This document shows positions 1 through 7,744 of a stretch of DNA of 39,333 nt, piece by piece. The DNA is from a virus. The position numbers and the translations under genes are program-made. The stretch lies in the IMG/VR virus record IMGVR_UViG_3300009151_000158, positions 1 to 39,333 of that record; one strand, given 5' to 3'. The notes below the pieces were generated by a model. It was not told the origin of the DNA and searched no databases. It was given only the letters and a program-made list of their open reading frames with translations. Position 1 is the stretch's first letter; each line of letters begins with the position of its first letter.

Positions 1-542
1 TATAGTTTCATCCAGTCAACATCACAACGATGGTTCTTTACTGTTGTTACAGGACCGTTGTTTTTGATTTCATTGTAAAAACTAGTACTATATTTTGGAT
101 GACAGTAACCACACTTGAAATTACATTCGTTGCCAAAGTTAATTTCTAAGTATTCGGGATTGATGTTCTGGTCCCAAGGGCCCTTAACAGTTTGCTCATA
201 TCGTTCTTCGGTGAAGATACTAGCATTCCGAATATGACGGTCACTGACATAGTCCGATCCCATTGCTTCAATATTCCAACAGTACTGACATCCTGTGGGC
301 TTTTTACCCTCAAGCATTTCTTTACGTTCAAGTTTCTTGTGCATTGTGTTGTGCAATGCAGAAGGGTTATCGGCTAGTTCACTTAGGGGAATTTTGTGTG
401 GTTTGGGGTGATAGCAACTATGTGTCTCGCCTGATTGCAAATACATAGTTACATGATGCCATTTAGCTAAACAGAATGAAGTTGTAGTTTCATTCTCAAT
501 TTTAATCTTAATGTCTTGAATTCTTTGGTGTTCACTACTCAT
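1..542 (-). CDS. Radical SAM protein, twitch-type, 3' end cut by window
   Basis: The first 180 residues are present; the rest lies beyond position 1. Residues 131-150 hold the radical SAM signature CxxxCxxC (Cys140, Cys144, Cys147, in the context NECNFKCGYC), which binds the [4Fe-4S] cluster that cleaves S-adenosylmethionine. Four more cysteines upstream (Cys24, Cys43, and the CxxC pair Cys85/Cys88) are placed as in phage radical SAM proteins with an N-terminal auxiliary-cluster (twitch/SPASM-like) region; that assignment is by family resemblance. The ATG at 540-542 shares one base with the stop of the preceding gene (TAATG), implying translational coupling. It is the last visible gene of a six-gene overlapping block with three glycosyltransferase-like genes. 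The substrate is unknown. The radical SAM assignment is firm; the role is not. Confidence 0.85.
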   Translation of the reverse strand, partial: MSSEHQRIQDIKIKIENETTTSFCLAKWHHVTMYLQSGETHSCYHPKPHKIPLSELADNPSALHNTMHKKLERKEMLEGKKPTGCQYCWNIEAMGSDYVSDRHIRNASIFTEERYEQTVKGPWDQNINPEYLEINFGNECNFKCGYCHPKYSTSFYNEIKNNGPVTTVKNHRCDVDWMKL

Positions 543-1495
543 TACCATCCTTCAATTCTGCGAATAACATCCATCTCTGTTACGAGCGGACCTAGATTAT
601 GTTTGTCAGTGTTGTAGTGACGTTTAAAAAACTTACTTTGTTCTTTTCCTAATGTACACATGGGCAATCCAAGTTTGTCGTGTAGTGCTGCACCTAATAG
701 TGTTGCTTCACGTTCAGGATCTCTATGTTCTTGTTCTTCCCAAAGTGTAATATAGTTGTCAAACCATTGCACATTAGTATAGTCCCAACCAGTTAACATG
801 GTCATGTATGTGCCTAATCGTGCGCCGTAAATAGCCCACATGCCATTCTCAACATCTGCCCCAACATTGTGCCAGATAGTTAAATTGTTTAAGTTGCGAC
901 TTGCGACAGTTTCTTTGAAAGTTTCTATATCAGGCTTTGCACCTTTGTCAAGAACCATTTTCACTCCTTCACGGAATCCAGCACGCCACGCTTGAAACGG
1001 GGTATAATTAGGATAAGTAGTAGAGTAACAATCATGCATTGCCCAGTATAAGTTATCTTTGCTATCCATGCAGAAATCAGCAATACGTGTTACATCACCG
1101 TCTGTTTGATTTTCATGTGTTTTCATATTAGCAACATAAGTCTTTGTCCAACTGCTCATGCCACCATTGCCATAGCGCAGCCCGTTGATGCTGTTGATAG
1201 CTTTCCAACGATACTGTGCTAATTTAAATTTAGAATCTTTTTCAGTAAAATCTAATTGAAGGTTGAAGAAACTTTCTTCTGGCATGTTATCACCATCAAT
1301 CAGAATAAAGCGTTCAGTACTACTTAATTCTGCTGCTGCTTTGTGTGCAGCATCACTACCCTTAACACCGTCTACACGTTGCGCCCAAGGAACCATGTTC
1401 TTTACTTTAAGCCAGAATTCTTCTTTTTGTGGCTCATCATAACTTAGGTAGATACAATCTAAGTCGGCCATATCAATGATATCACTGTAGTTCAT
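542..1495 (-). CDS. Glycosyltransferase-like protein (GT-A type, DGD motif)
   Basis: This is a 317-residue protein. Residues 13-70 look like the start of a GT-A nucleotide-sugar fold: a beta strand leading to the YDEP segment (19-22), then a strand ending in the acidic motif DGDN (67-70), the usual place for the metal/nucleotide-sugar ligand. I recall similar proteins as common in uncultured aquatic phages, usually annotated only as glycosyltransferase-like. There is no signal peptide or membrane segment, so it should act in the host cytoplasm. Its start overlaps the preceding gene by 14 nt and its stop overlaps the radical SAM start by one base. An alternative start at residue 9 is possible, as neither start has a strong ribosome binding site. 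Donor and acceptor cannot be told from the sequence. Confidence 0.65.
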   Translation of the reverse strand: MNYSDIIDMADLDCIYLSYDEPQKEEFWLKVKNMVPWAQRVDGVKGSDAAHKAAAELSSTERFILIDGDNMPEESFFNLQLDFTEKDSKFKLAQYRWKAINSINGLRYGNGGMSSWTKTYVANMKTHENQTDGDVTRIADFCMDSKDNLYWAMHDCYSTTYPNYTPFQAWRAGFREGVKMVLDKGAKPDIETFKETVASRNLNNLTIWHNVGADVENGMWAIYGARLGTYMTMLTGWDYTNVQWFDNYITLWEEQEHRDPEREATLLGAALHDKLGLPMCTLGKEQSKFFKRHYNTDKHNLGPLVTEMDVIRRIEGW

Positions 1496-1829
1496 AAATG
1501 TTTAATTTCCATTTAGTATGAACATCTTGCTCGCCAACTATAATACTAATATCTTCAGGGTGACAACTAACACCTTCTTCATTGTCTGGCATTAGTTTAT
1601 ATACTACTGCATTTGGTTTGACTCTTGAAATCCTACCATCGATTACTCTTATATCAGGTCTAGCTTCAGCAAATGTTTGTGTATCAACAACAATGTATTT
1701 GCCCTGCATAGATTTGTCGCCGGTATAACATATAACTGCGCCGCTGTCATCATAGTACAACCTAAATTCAGGTGTTTCTAATTTGGGTGCTTCCCAAACA
1801 ACTACATAATCTTCTTCGTTCGTACTCAT
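1482..1829 (-). CDS. Hypothetical protein, 115 aa
   Basis: I do not recognise this protein. It is acidic, starts MSTNEEDYVVVWE, and appears rich in short beta strands (for example YYDDSGAVICYTG and KYIVVDTQTF), with no membrane segment, signal peptide or known catalytic motif. It overlaps the upstream glycosyltransferase-like gene by 4 nt (ATGA) and the downstream one by 14 nt. It is therefore read from the same message and probably made in step with both enzymes. An accessory role in the same modification pathway is inference from position only. Confidence 0.75.
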   Translation of the reverse strand: MSTNEEDYVVVWEAPKLETPEFRLYYDDSGAVICYTGDKSMQGKYIVVDTQTFAEARPDIRVIDGRISRVKPNAVVYKLMPDNEEGVSCHPEDISIIVGEQDVHTKWKLNIYELQ

Positions 1830-2581
1830 ACTATTATTTTATCACAAAAATTTTTCACATGATAGTGAAATGGATACTGCTGCGGAACTGTTTGAATTCT
1901 AATGTGATCTGGCAAACATTCATATACAAACGTATCTGTCCAGTTTTCTGTAGGATTACCATTAATAAAAGATTTCATATGAACCATACTCATCTCTGTA
2001 AACTTAGGCAGTGTAGTTTTATCTATGCCTATTATATGGCAAGCTATAGAATATGCCCAATCAGTGGTTGCAATTTCTTGAGGATTACATTTTAGTATGG
2101 CCTTGTATTCTGCCCAATTTTCAAACACATCTCTAACTATCTCAAAGAACTTTTCCGCAGTAGCTGACTTCTTAAAATAAGTTATGGAATTGTACACATC
2201 AGGCAACTTGTTGTCAACTATGAATCTGCGATAGAATCTTACGTCCGATATTTCTTGGTTGAAGTTTCTGATTGTGCTTGATACTACTACATCTCGGTCT
2301 TTAAATACATCCCACCAATGATCTATATTGCGCGGTATGTACATATCTGCTTCTAATTTAATAGTATACTCGTATGGACTAGCTTCATATACTTGCCAAT
2401 CGTTGATTAGTTTCCATTCACTATCAGGTGCTAAGTCACCATGAGGTAACATGTCGGTTGTGATAATAGTTACATTGGCATCAGGCATGACTCTTAATAT
2501 GCTTTTACGTAATGTTTCTGCACATTTAGTATAACTGGTTTTCTCAGTATCCTGAGCCATTATAACGAAACCTTTATTCAT
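1826..2581 (-). CDS. Glycosyltransferase-like protein (GT-A/GT8-like)
   Basis: This is a 251-residue protein. The N-terminus (GFVIMAQ, residues 4-10) followed by a second strand (VTIITTD, 37-43) and the acidic segment LEADM (76-80), then a conserved Trp pair (WW, 89-90), has the layout of GT-A glycosyltransferases. In that fold the acidic pair after the fourth strand holds the metal and sugar nucleotide. Here the motif is ExD (Glu77-Asp79) rather than a classic DxD, so activity should not be assumed. Later, TTDWAYSIACHIIGID resembles the acceptor-side region of GT8-like proteins. The start overlaps the stop of the preceding glycosyltransferase-like gene by 8 nt; the stop overlaps the next start by 4 nt. 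A cytoplasmic soluble protein is expected. Confidence 0.6.
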   Translation of the reverse strand: MNKGFVIMAQDTEKTSYTKCAETLRKSILRVMPDANVTIITTDMLPHGDLAPDSEWKLINDWQVYEASPYEYTIKLEADMYIPRNIDHWWDVFKDRDVVVSSTIRNFNQEISDVRFYRRFIVDNKLPDVYNSITYFKKSATAEKFFEIVRDVFENWAEYKAILKCNPQEIATTDWAYSIACHIIGIDKTTLPKFTEMSMVHMKSFINGNPTENWTDTFVYECLPDHIRIQTVPQQYPFHYHVKNFCDKIIV

Positions 2582-3383
2582 AGTTAATCAACTCCATGAA
2601 GTTGTCTTTGTCCATCATATGAAAGTCCATATCTTTTATAATAGTATATTCTTTACGAATTTTGCCGCGCTGCCAGTTATCAAACATTACAGTGTATTCA
2701 GTGTTAAAATCATTGTCATTATTTCTATATACTGTAGTATTTTTACCTACATGTACCAAGTTCCATGGTATAATATCTGATTTGGGTGTAGTATGACCAT
2801 TGACAATTCTTGTAGCCAATGTTAATGCATAATCATTACGAAAAGTTGCAGATATAAATCCATATATATTAGCATAGTGTTGAAAATTATTTTGAATCAT
2901 TTCTAAACACTCAAATATTTGTTTTGCTCTTTGTGTTTTTTTAAATGTAATTGCTGTAGCCCACAATGTGTTGAAACTGTATGCACTTAATACTTCTTGT
3001 GGTACATTTGAATGCATCAAAAAACTAGTAGTGTCATGGCAGCAAAAATCAGTAGGCATGTTAAATGTAGTTAGCAATTTATCTGAGTTTACCATATAGT
3101 CAGTGTCTAGCAATAATGTTTCATCATAAGGACTGAATTGGTATGCACGGAATCTTCCTTTATTAATCCAAATGCCCCAGTCTCTTCGGTTGTTCTTGTC
3201 AGCCGGAGCCAATACAACATTATCAAATTTATAAGGTTGATAAACCGGAAGAGATTCACTATCTGTTACAATTGTAACAGGTATATCCAAAAAATGATTG
3301 ATGCGTTTGGCAGTTGCCACTGCCATATCATAGTAATTAAATTTGGGACTATTAAATGCGAAAAGTAATGCCCCTCTACTCAT
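2574..3383 (-). CDS. Glycosyltransferase-like protein (GT8-like, DTD motif)
   Basis: This is a 269-residue protein. It begins with a strand (GALLFAF), then PVTIVTDS (35-42) and a classic DxD motif, LLLDTDYMV (DTD at 93-95), preceded by the KGRFRAYQFSPYDE segment in which GT8-like families bring a helix up to the nucleotide site. The overall order matches nucleotide-diphospho-sugar transferases, and this is the clearest of the three glycosyltransferase-like genes. It overlaps the small gene before it by 4 nt (ATGA) and the next by 8 nt. The three enzymes resemble one another only at the fold level, so they may add different sugars in sequence. Phage fibre, host lipopolysaccharide or DNA base acceptors cannot be told apart here. 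Confidence 0.68.
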   Translation of the reverse strand: MSRGALLFAFNSPKFNYYDMAVATAKRINHFLDIPVTIVTDSESLPVYQPYKFDNVVLAPADKNNRRDWGIWINKGRFRAYQFSPYDETLLLDTDYMVNSDKLLTTFNMPTDFCCHDTTSFLMHSNVPQEVLSAYSFNTLWATAITFKKTQRAKQIFECLEMIQNNFQHYANIYGFISATFRNDYALTLATRIVNGHTTPKSDIIPWNLVHVGKNTTVYRNNDNDFNTEYTVMFDNWQRGKIRKEYTIIKDMDFHMMDKDNFMELINYE

Positions 3384-3688
3384 CTTTTAGTCTCTAGTTC
3401 TTTCCATTCTTTGTGCCATGCAAGCATAACAGATTCGTATGTTGTGGTTAAGATTTTTAATAGTTTTTCTCTGTCAACCATAACTGGATTATCAAAGGTA
3501 TCAATTAATACAACAAACTCACTATCAGATAGTGCCGAAAGTAAAGAGATTGTTTGCGAGTCTGCACGCCAAAGGCCAGACTGATCAGCTACGATAAATT
3601 TGCTATCATATTTGTCTTTTAAATATGATTTGGCTGAATTGTGATTGAAGCGGGCTTTGGCTTCGGTGATTAATGTCTTTGTATCCAT
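3380..3688 (-). CDS. Small conserved phage protein, 102 aa
   Basis: This is a soluble protein of 102 residues whose C-terminal half (VVLIDTFDNPVMVDREKL, then a helix ending in HKEWKELETKR) resembles small proteins I have seen near tail genes of T4-like aquatic phages; I know no function. I place the start at the ATG at 3686-3688 because AGGAG lies five bases upstream. The reading frame stays open to a TTG at 3703, but that would put the ribosome binding site inside the gene. A TCTAAATA element lies 17 nt upstream of the ATG, so this gene may open the transcription unit that contains the glycosyltransferase and radical SAM genes. Confidence 0.75.
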   Translation of the reverse strand: MDTKTLITEAKARFNHNSAKSYLKDKYDSKFIVADQSGLWRADSQTISLLSALSDSEFVVLIDTFDNPVMVDREKLLKILTTTYESVMLAWHKEWKELETKR

Positions 3689-3705
3689 GTGTACTCCTAT
3701 CAATC

Positions 3706-3713
3706 TATTTAGA
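3706..3713 (-). promoter_or_regulatory. Candidate late promoter TCTAAATA
   Basis: On the minus strand this reads TCTAAATA, matching the T4 late promoter core TATAAATA at six of eight positions. It lies in the 49-nt gap after the fibre-paralog gene and 17 nt upstream of the 102-aa gene. The spacing matches the other candidate late promoters of this window, but the match is weaker. Confidence 0.4.
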
Positions 3714-3737
3714 TAGATATGAAGGCTATGAGAAAAA

Positions 3738-4691
3738 TTATGAACCTGATACTGTTCCGGTTACGCTAAGTGTGCCCCAACTATTAGCCAAATATGTTGT
3801 TTCGGGAGCCTGCACAGTGACTGCGGTCGTAGTACCTGTACCTACAGTATATCCGTTGGGTATTTCATCCCAAGTAGTATATATAGTAATAACACTACCC
3901 GCATCACCATTTGATCCTTGAGTGCCATTACTTTTAGCTATCATATTAATATTAGTAGCTAGATAATATGCAGGCCCAGTAGTTGCTGCTTGTGAAAATA
4001 CATTTGCATTGCTTGTGGTCATTGCAAAGTATCCTAAATTAGTGCCAATAGTCGGTGTGGCTCCACCTCCGCCTATTTTAGTTATACCGTTAAATGAAGT
4101 GCTAGCAATTGTAATTGAACCACTTGACGGTGAACTCATTGCTACTGTACCTACATTACTTGCTAAATTATTCAGCAATAAATTAATACCAGCTGTATTA
4201 TTAGCATGTGAGCATGTGACTTTTAATTGACCGCCTGAATTAAAGAAATATCTGGCTGCATCTCCATTTGCAAAAGTTACAGTATGTATAAAAACTAATG
4301 CGTTAGCCCAAGTAGAACTATATGTTGCTGCATTAGAAATACTACTTCCTTGAGTGGCTGCATTTAATCTACTGCCATATATAGTTGTTAAGTTATTGGG
4401 GATAGCCGAAATATATTCAATATTCCCGCCAACAACGGGTGCAACTACACTTGTGATACTAGTACCTTGATGTGATGCTGAATTTGATGTTTTGTTAACC
4501 AAGTTAGCCCAATCAGTAGCATACACTGTGTTACCCGTTGCTACATTTGCTAATGCAGTCTGACCATATCCGGCAGTAGTACCACCAGTTGCCCATACAG
4601 TGTTCAGTGCACCAGATGATGTGATTGGATTACCACCTACTAGGGTGTTATAATCTAATGCTTGAATATTTCCGTATAATGCGTATGTCAT
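3738..4691 (-). CDS. Fibre/adhesin-like structural protein, paralog B
   Basis: This is a 317-residue protein made almost wholly of Gly, Ser, Thr, Asn and Ala with alternating short strands, the composition of phage fibres and receptor-binding proteins. The N-terminus (MTYALYG, then NTVWATGGTTAGYGQ) and the C-terminal part (IAKSNGTQGSNGDAGSVIT) recur almost unchanged in the neighbouring 318-aa gene, so the two are tandem paralogs. There is no catalytic motif, signal peptide or membrane segment. An AATAAATA element lies 16 nt upstream, so it may have its own late promoter. A virion surface protein is the best guess from composition and position after the tail fibre gene; the exact location in the particle is unknown. 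Confidence 0.7.
   Translation of the reverse strand: MTYALYGNIQALDYNTLVGGNPITSSGALNTVWATGGTTAGYGQTALANVATGNTVYATDWANLVNKTSNSASHQGTSITSVVAPVVGGNIEYISAIPNNLTTIYGSRLNAATQGSSISNAATYSSTWANALVFIHTVTFANGDAARYFFNSGGQLKVTCSHANNTAGINLLLNNLASNVGTVAMSSPSSGSITIASTSFNGITKIGGGGATPTIGTNLGYFAMTTSNANVFSQAATTGPAYYLATNINMIAKSNGTQGSNGDAGSVITIYTTWDEIPNGYTVGTGTTTAVTVQAPETTYLANSWGTLSVTGTVSGS
4221..4280. repeat. 60-bp segment identical to 5203-5262
   Basis: This 60-bp segment is identical, base for base, to 5203-5262 in the adjacent paralog. It encodes the middle of the protein around FANGDAARYFFNSGGQLK. Flanking DNA has diverged at many third positions, so this block is unusually well conserved. Confidence 0.9.
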
Positions 4692-4707
4692 AAAATTCTC
4701 GTTGTAC

Positions 4708-4715
4708 TATTTATT
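4708..4715 (-). promoter_or_regulatory. Candidate late promoter AATAAATA
   Basis: The minus strand reads AATAAATA, seven of eight matches to the T4 late core TATAAATA. It lies in the 28-nt gap between the two paralogs, 16 nt before the ATG of the 317-aa gene, leaving room for a short leader with ACGAG as a possible ribosome binding site. Confidence 0.5.
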
Positions 4716-4719
4716 AAAA

Positions 4720-5676
4720 TTACGAACCTAATGCTGTGCCGGTTATAGAAATTGTTCCCCAGCTATTAGCTAGATAGGTTATTTCTGGTGCTTGAGCAGT
4801 AACTGTAGTTGCAGATCCGGTGCCCACTGTTAATCCGTCGGGTACTTCGTCCCATACTGTATAAAGAGTTATAACTGAACCGGCATCGCCATTTGATCCT
4901 TGAGTACCATTACTTTTAGCTATCACACGAATGAATGTTGATAAATATCCACTTGGCCCAGTTGAAGCAAGTTGTGTAAACACATTTGCATTTGATACTG
5001 TCATTGCAAAGTATCCTGAATTAGTGCTAATTGTAGGGGCGGTACCACCTCCGCCTACTTTTGTTATTCCATTGTATGATATAGCTGCAATCGTTGCTGT
5101 TCCTGAATTAGGTGCACTTAAAACGACAGTACCAATATTACTTGCTAAATTGTTAAACAACAAATTAATGCCGGCCGTACTGTTAGGATTGCTACATGTA
5201 AGTTTTAATTGACCGCCTGAATTAAAGAAATATCTGGCTGCATCTCCATTTGCAAAAGTTACGGTATGAGTAAATGTCAATGAATTAGACCAAGTACTAG
5301 CATATGTTGCTGTATTTGCAACCGTAGAACCTTGAGTAGCAGCATTTAGTCTAGGGGCATATATAGTTGTTAAATTTGTAGGTATTGCAGATAGGTAACT
5401 AACTGTTCCACCTGTAACAGGTGCAGTAACGCTGGTTATAGTAGTACCCTGGTGTGACGCACAATTAGCGGTATAAGTTACTAAATTTGCCCATTGAGTC
5501 AGTGCAGCAATAGTATTGCCTGCTGCCACATTAGCTACCGCAGTTTGACCATATCCTGCAGTTGTCCCGCCGGTTGCCCACACTGTATTCAGAGTCCCGG
5601 AAGATGTGTTGGGATTTCCGCCAACCAATGTGTTAAAATCTAAAGCTGCTATTGTTCCGTATTGTGCGTAAGTCAT
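4720..5676 (-). CDS. Fibre/adhesin-like structural protein, paralog A
   Basis: This is a 318-residue protein, paralogous along its whole length to the next gene downstream (317 aa). The shared framework includes MTYAxYGxI, LVGGNPxTSSG, the NTVWATGGTTAGYGQ segment, the FANGDAARYFFNSGG segment and SNGDAGSVITxYTxWDE near residues 270-285. The intervening stretches differ, which is how adhesin families usually vary. It is rich in Thr, Ser, Asn, Gly and Ala, with no membrane segment. It begins 9 nt after the tail fibre stop with AAAGG seven bases before its ATG, and has no late-type element of its own, so it is probably read from the fibre promoter. Likely a virion surface protein. Confidence 0.7.
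   Translation of the reverse strand: MTYAQYGTIAALDFNTLVGGNPNTSSGTLNTVWATGGTTAGYGQTAVANVAAGNTIAALTQWANLVTYTANCASHQGTTITSVTAPVTGGTVSYLSAIPTNLTTIYAPRLNAATQGSTVANTATYASTWSNSLTFTHTVTFANGDAARYFFNSGGQLKLTCSNPNSTAGINLLFNNLASNIGTVVLSAPNSGTATIAAISYNGITKVGGGGTAPTISTNSGYFAMTVSNANVFTQLASTGPSGYLSTFIRVIAKSNGTQGSNGDAGSVITLYTVWDEVPDGLTVGTGSATTVTAQAPEITYLANSWGTISITGTALGS
5203..5262. repeat. 60-bp segment identical to 4221-4280
   Basis: This is the second copy of the 60-bp block shared by the paralogs. The first mismatches are the base on either side; identity then falls to a mixture of silent and coding changes. Confidence 0.9.
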
Positions 5677-5685
5677 GCGATACCT

Positions 5686-6933
5686 TTAATTTGATACTGA
5701 GACAGTTGCCAATACAGTACCAACGCAACTATCAACTTTATTTGCTAATGCACGTCCAATTACGTTGAACGCAGTTGCTTCACCTGCTTTAGCAGCCCGC
5801 GCTATACCATTACCTGCACTGACTAGACGATCACCTTTCTTAACTATACCAGTGACTTTAACTTGAACTCTACCGGTCATAGCTACAGGAGGATGAGTAG
5901 AGTCAGTTCCTGCACCTGAATTCATCAAATAAGCAGCAGTATCAGATATAACTCCAAAGATATCTTCACTTAATTCGTATTTGGCACTGGTGATTTCTTT
6001 CTCTCCGCCTAATTCTACAACAGTACCTGCGTCATAATATGCATCTGCTTCAAATCGTTCAGCCAAGTCAGCATAAGTTGCTAGCAATCTACTGCCAGAT
6101 GTTAATGTCCAATTACCAGTTAAACTACCTGAAGTAGAATTTGCACCAGTCGTGATATTTGCCGTTGTAACGCTTGCAGGAGCAATACTTCCGGTAAACT
6201 GAGGAACTGCATTTGATCCAGTTAAGTAGTCATACACGTTACCGTTATTATATGTACCAGCAAAACTAATTGGATTGCCATTTGCATACATATATCTGTC
6301 AGTTTTAATACCATACGTATTACCAGCATTATTGATAACAATGTTACCTGAATTCATGTACACACCAGTTCCTGCAACAGAATTTGCAGTTCCTGTACCA
6401 TTAAGAGTCCAAGTACCAGTTAAATTACCTGATGTACCGGCTGCGCCTGTTGTGATTTCTGCTGTGTTTAATGTTCCAATATTACCAGTTGTAACATTAG
6501 CATTTGCTATTGATGCATTGGCAGTGACAGTTGCTAGCCGAACAGTTATAGTATCTGCTGTAATACCATTAGTAATGGTTTGATTATTTGCAGTCAGATT
6601 ACCAGTAATTGTTACAGCACCAAATGTTGTTGTACCACCACTAGAAGTTGAGGTCAATGCTAACCAAGCATTTGCATTACTAGTTCCGTCAGCAGGACAG
6701 ACATACATGGTATTAGAATTAGTGTTATACCAAAGCTGTCCCTGTAATGGATTAGCAGGGGGGCTAGTATTAGCGTAGCTTTCCAGTTGATGCACAAAGT
6801 TAGTATCTAAATAAGAACCGTAGCCAGCATAGTTTCTGCCCGGTAGTGCTAGTGAAGTACTAGTTGTATTAATAGTACCGTCAGCAATGGTCGTTAATAC
6901 TTGACCATTAGTTTTTACAATTGTGTATGCCAT
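5686..6933 (-). CDS. Tail fibre protein
   Basis: This is a 415-residue protein with fibre architecture. Residues 1-80 form an N-terminal domain with the segment NFVHQLESYAN and then NPLQGQLWYNT, seen in fibres of T4-like aquatic phages and probably used for attachment. A repetitive Thr/Asn/Gly shaft follows, with a two-copy element (ITTGAxxTSGxLTGxWTL). The compact C-terminal part starts near YADLAERFEAD and runs through DIFGVISDTAAYLMN and VAMTGRVQVKVTG; this is a recurrent phage fibre tip/terminal domain. The start is supported by CGGAG nine bases upstream, and a GATAAATA late element sits 23 nt before the ATG. It probably helps recognise the host surface; the receptor is unknown. Confidence 0.8.
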   Translation of the reverse strand: MAYTIVKTNGQVLTTIADGTINTTSTSLALPGRNYAGYGSYLDTNFVHQLESYANTSPPANPLQGQLWYNTNSNTMYVCPADGTSNANAWLALTSTSSGGTTTFGAVTITGNLTANNQTITNGITADTITVRLATVTANASIANANVTTGNIGTLNTAEITTGAAGTSGNLTGTWTLNGTGTANSVAGTGVYMNSGNIVINNAGNTYGIKTDRYMYANGNPISFAGTYNNGNVYDYLTGSNAVPQFTGSIAPASVTTANITTGANSTSGSLTGNWTLTSGSRLLATYADLAERFEADAYYDAGTVVELGGEKEITSAKYELSEDIFGVISDTAAYLMNSGAGTDSTHPPVAMTGRVQVKVTGIVKKGDRLVSAGNGIARAAKAGEATAFNVIGRALANKVDSCVGTVLATVSVSN

Positions 6934-6956
6934 TTTGAAATTACTCCGATATCTGT

Positions 6957-6964
6957 TATTTATC
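6957..6964 (-). promoter_or_regulatory. Candidate late promoter GATAAATA
   Basis: The minus strand reads GATAAATA (seven of eight to TATAAATA), directly after the stop codon of the 206-aa gene and 23 nt upstream of the tail fibre ATG. A CGGAG ribosome binding site follows in the leader. Of the candidate late promoters this has one of the best contexts. Confidence 0.6.
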
Positions 6965-7585
6965 TTAAATTGTTACTAAGTTAGTCAGACTTTGAATCCT
7001 AACTGTGTAATCTATTTGAATCTGTCTATTTAAACTCTTTTGAACCGGGTGAAATATCACATGGGTCAATAATCTGGTAATAATATTACCATTAACATCT
7101 GCACCATAATTAGCAAGAAGTCCTAATTCATCAAAGATATAAGAACTATCTGTTTGGGTACTATTGTCAAATGCTGCTTGCCCTGAAGGTTCGCCGTAAT
7201 CTAGCAAACATTGCACTAAAATATCAGTATAAACTTTACCAGTAGTATGATTTACTGTCATTTTATTGCGGGTAGGATCTAAATTGAAAACACTTGTGTC
7301 ATCTACGATTTTTGCGTAAGTTTGATTGTAAAGTGCTGCATTTTGTCCGGTTACGTTTGGGGGTAGATAAGTGATAACCCCGGTATCCGAGACACTTGCG
7401 CCGCCATTACCAAACGCCATTTGGTATATTTCCCCATACCCTCGGCTACTTAGTGTGTCAGCAATAGCTTCTGACATGGTTTCATAGTTTATAGCGTTTT
7501 TCTTATCTACAAATATTTCCCCGTTATTAGGATCATAGATTTTGATAAATCCTTCTATTTTATATGATAGTGTTATTACTGACAT
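6965..7585 (-). CDS. Virion structural protein, probably baseplate-associated
   Basis: This is a 206-residue protein. The segments DKKNAINYETMSEAIADTL (27-45) and YQMAFGNGGASVSDTGVITY (54-73) are conserved in T4-like aquatic phages, where the protein is annotated only as structural. The C-terminal strand-rich part (HVIFHPVQKSLNRQIQIDYTVRI) looks like an interaction surface. Its ATG overlaps the stop of the 48-aa gene (TAATG), and it lies between the giant protein and the tail fibre, where T4 keeps baseplate periphery genes such as 8-11. A link between baseplate and fibre is a plausible inference; I cannot match it to one T4 protein. Confidence 0.7.
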   Translation of the reverse strand: MSVITLSYKIEGFIKIYDPNNGEIFVDKKNAINYETMSEAIADTLSSRGYGEIYQMAFGNGGASVSDTGVITYLPPNVTGQNAALYNQTYAKIVDDTSVFNLDPTRNKMTVNHTTGKVYTDILVQCLLDYGEPSGQAAFDNSTQTDSSYIFDELGLLANYGADVNGNIITRLLTHVIFHPVQKSLNRQIQIDYTVRIQSLTNLVTI

Positions 7586-7731
7586 TAATTATCGCCTCGC
7601 ATTTGTATCAAAACTTCATTGGTTTCTGGGTCTGTTATCTTTAAACTGGAAGAAAAATAGAAGCCACCTAATTCATTGGGTTTGGCCGCTGGCTTCTCGG
7701 GTGTTTTGTTTTCTTCTAGTTTTTCATTCAT
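7585..7731 (-). CDS. Small protein, 48 aa
   Basis: This short gene has an ATG at 7729-7731 and a stop at 7585-7587. The product begins MNEKLEENKTPEKPAAKPN, a charged, proline-rich and probably unstructured half, then GGFYFSSSLKITDPETNEV, which looks like a small beta hairpin. It fits exactly into the gap between the giant gene (13 nt upstream) and the 206-aa gene, whose start overlaps its stop as TAATG; such an overlap supports a real, coupled gene. No clear ribosome binding site is visible, so it may depend on ribosomes finishing the giant gene. Function unknown; a small baseplate accessory or chaperone is possible. Confidence 0.7.
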   Translation of the reverse strand: MNEKLEENKTPEKPAAKPNELGGFYFSSSLKITDPETNEVLIQMRGDN

Positions 7732-7744
7732 ATACTTATTATCT

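Noticed and set aside
146-448. Three overlapping ~61-codon frames near the left end
   Set aside because: They are out of frame with the radical SAM gene, which has the cysteine motif and a coupled start. They have no recognisable content.
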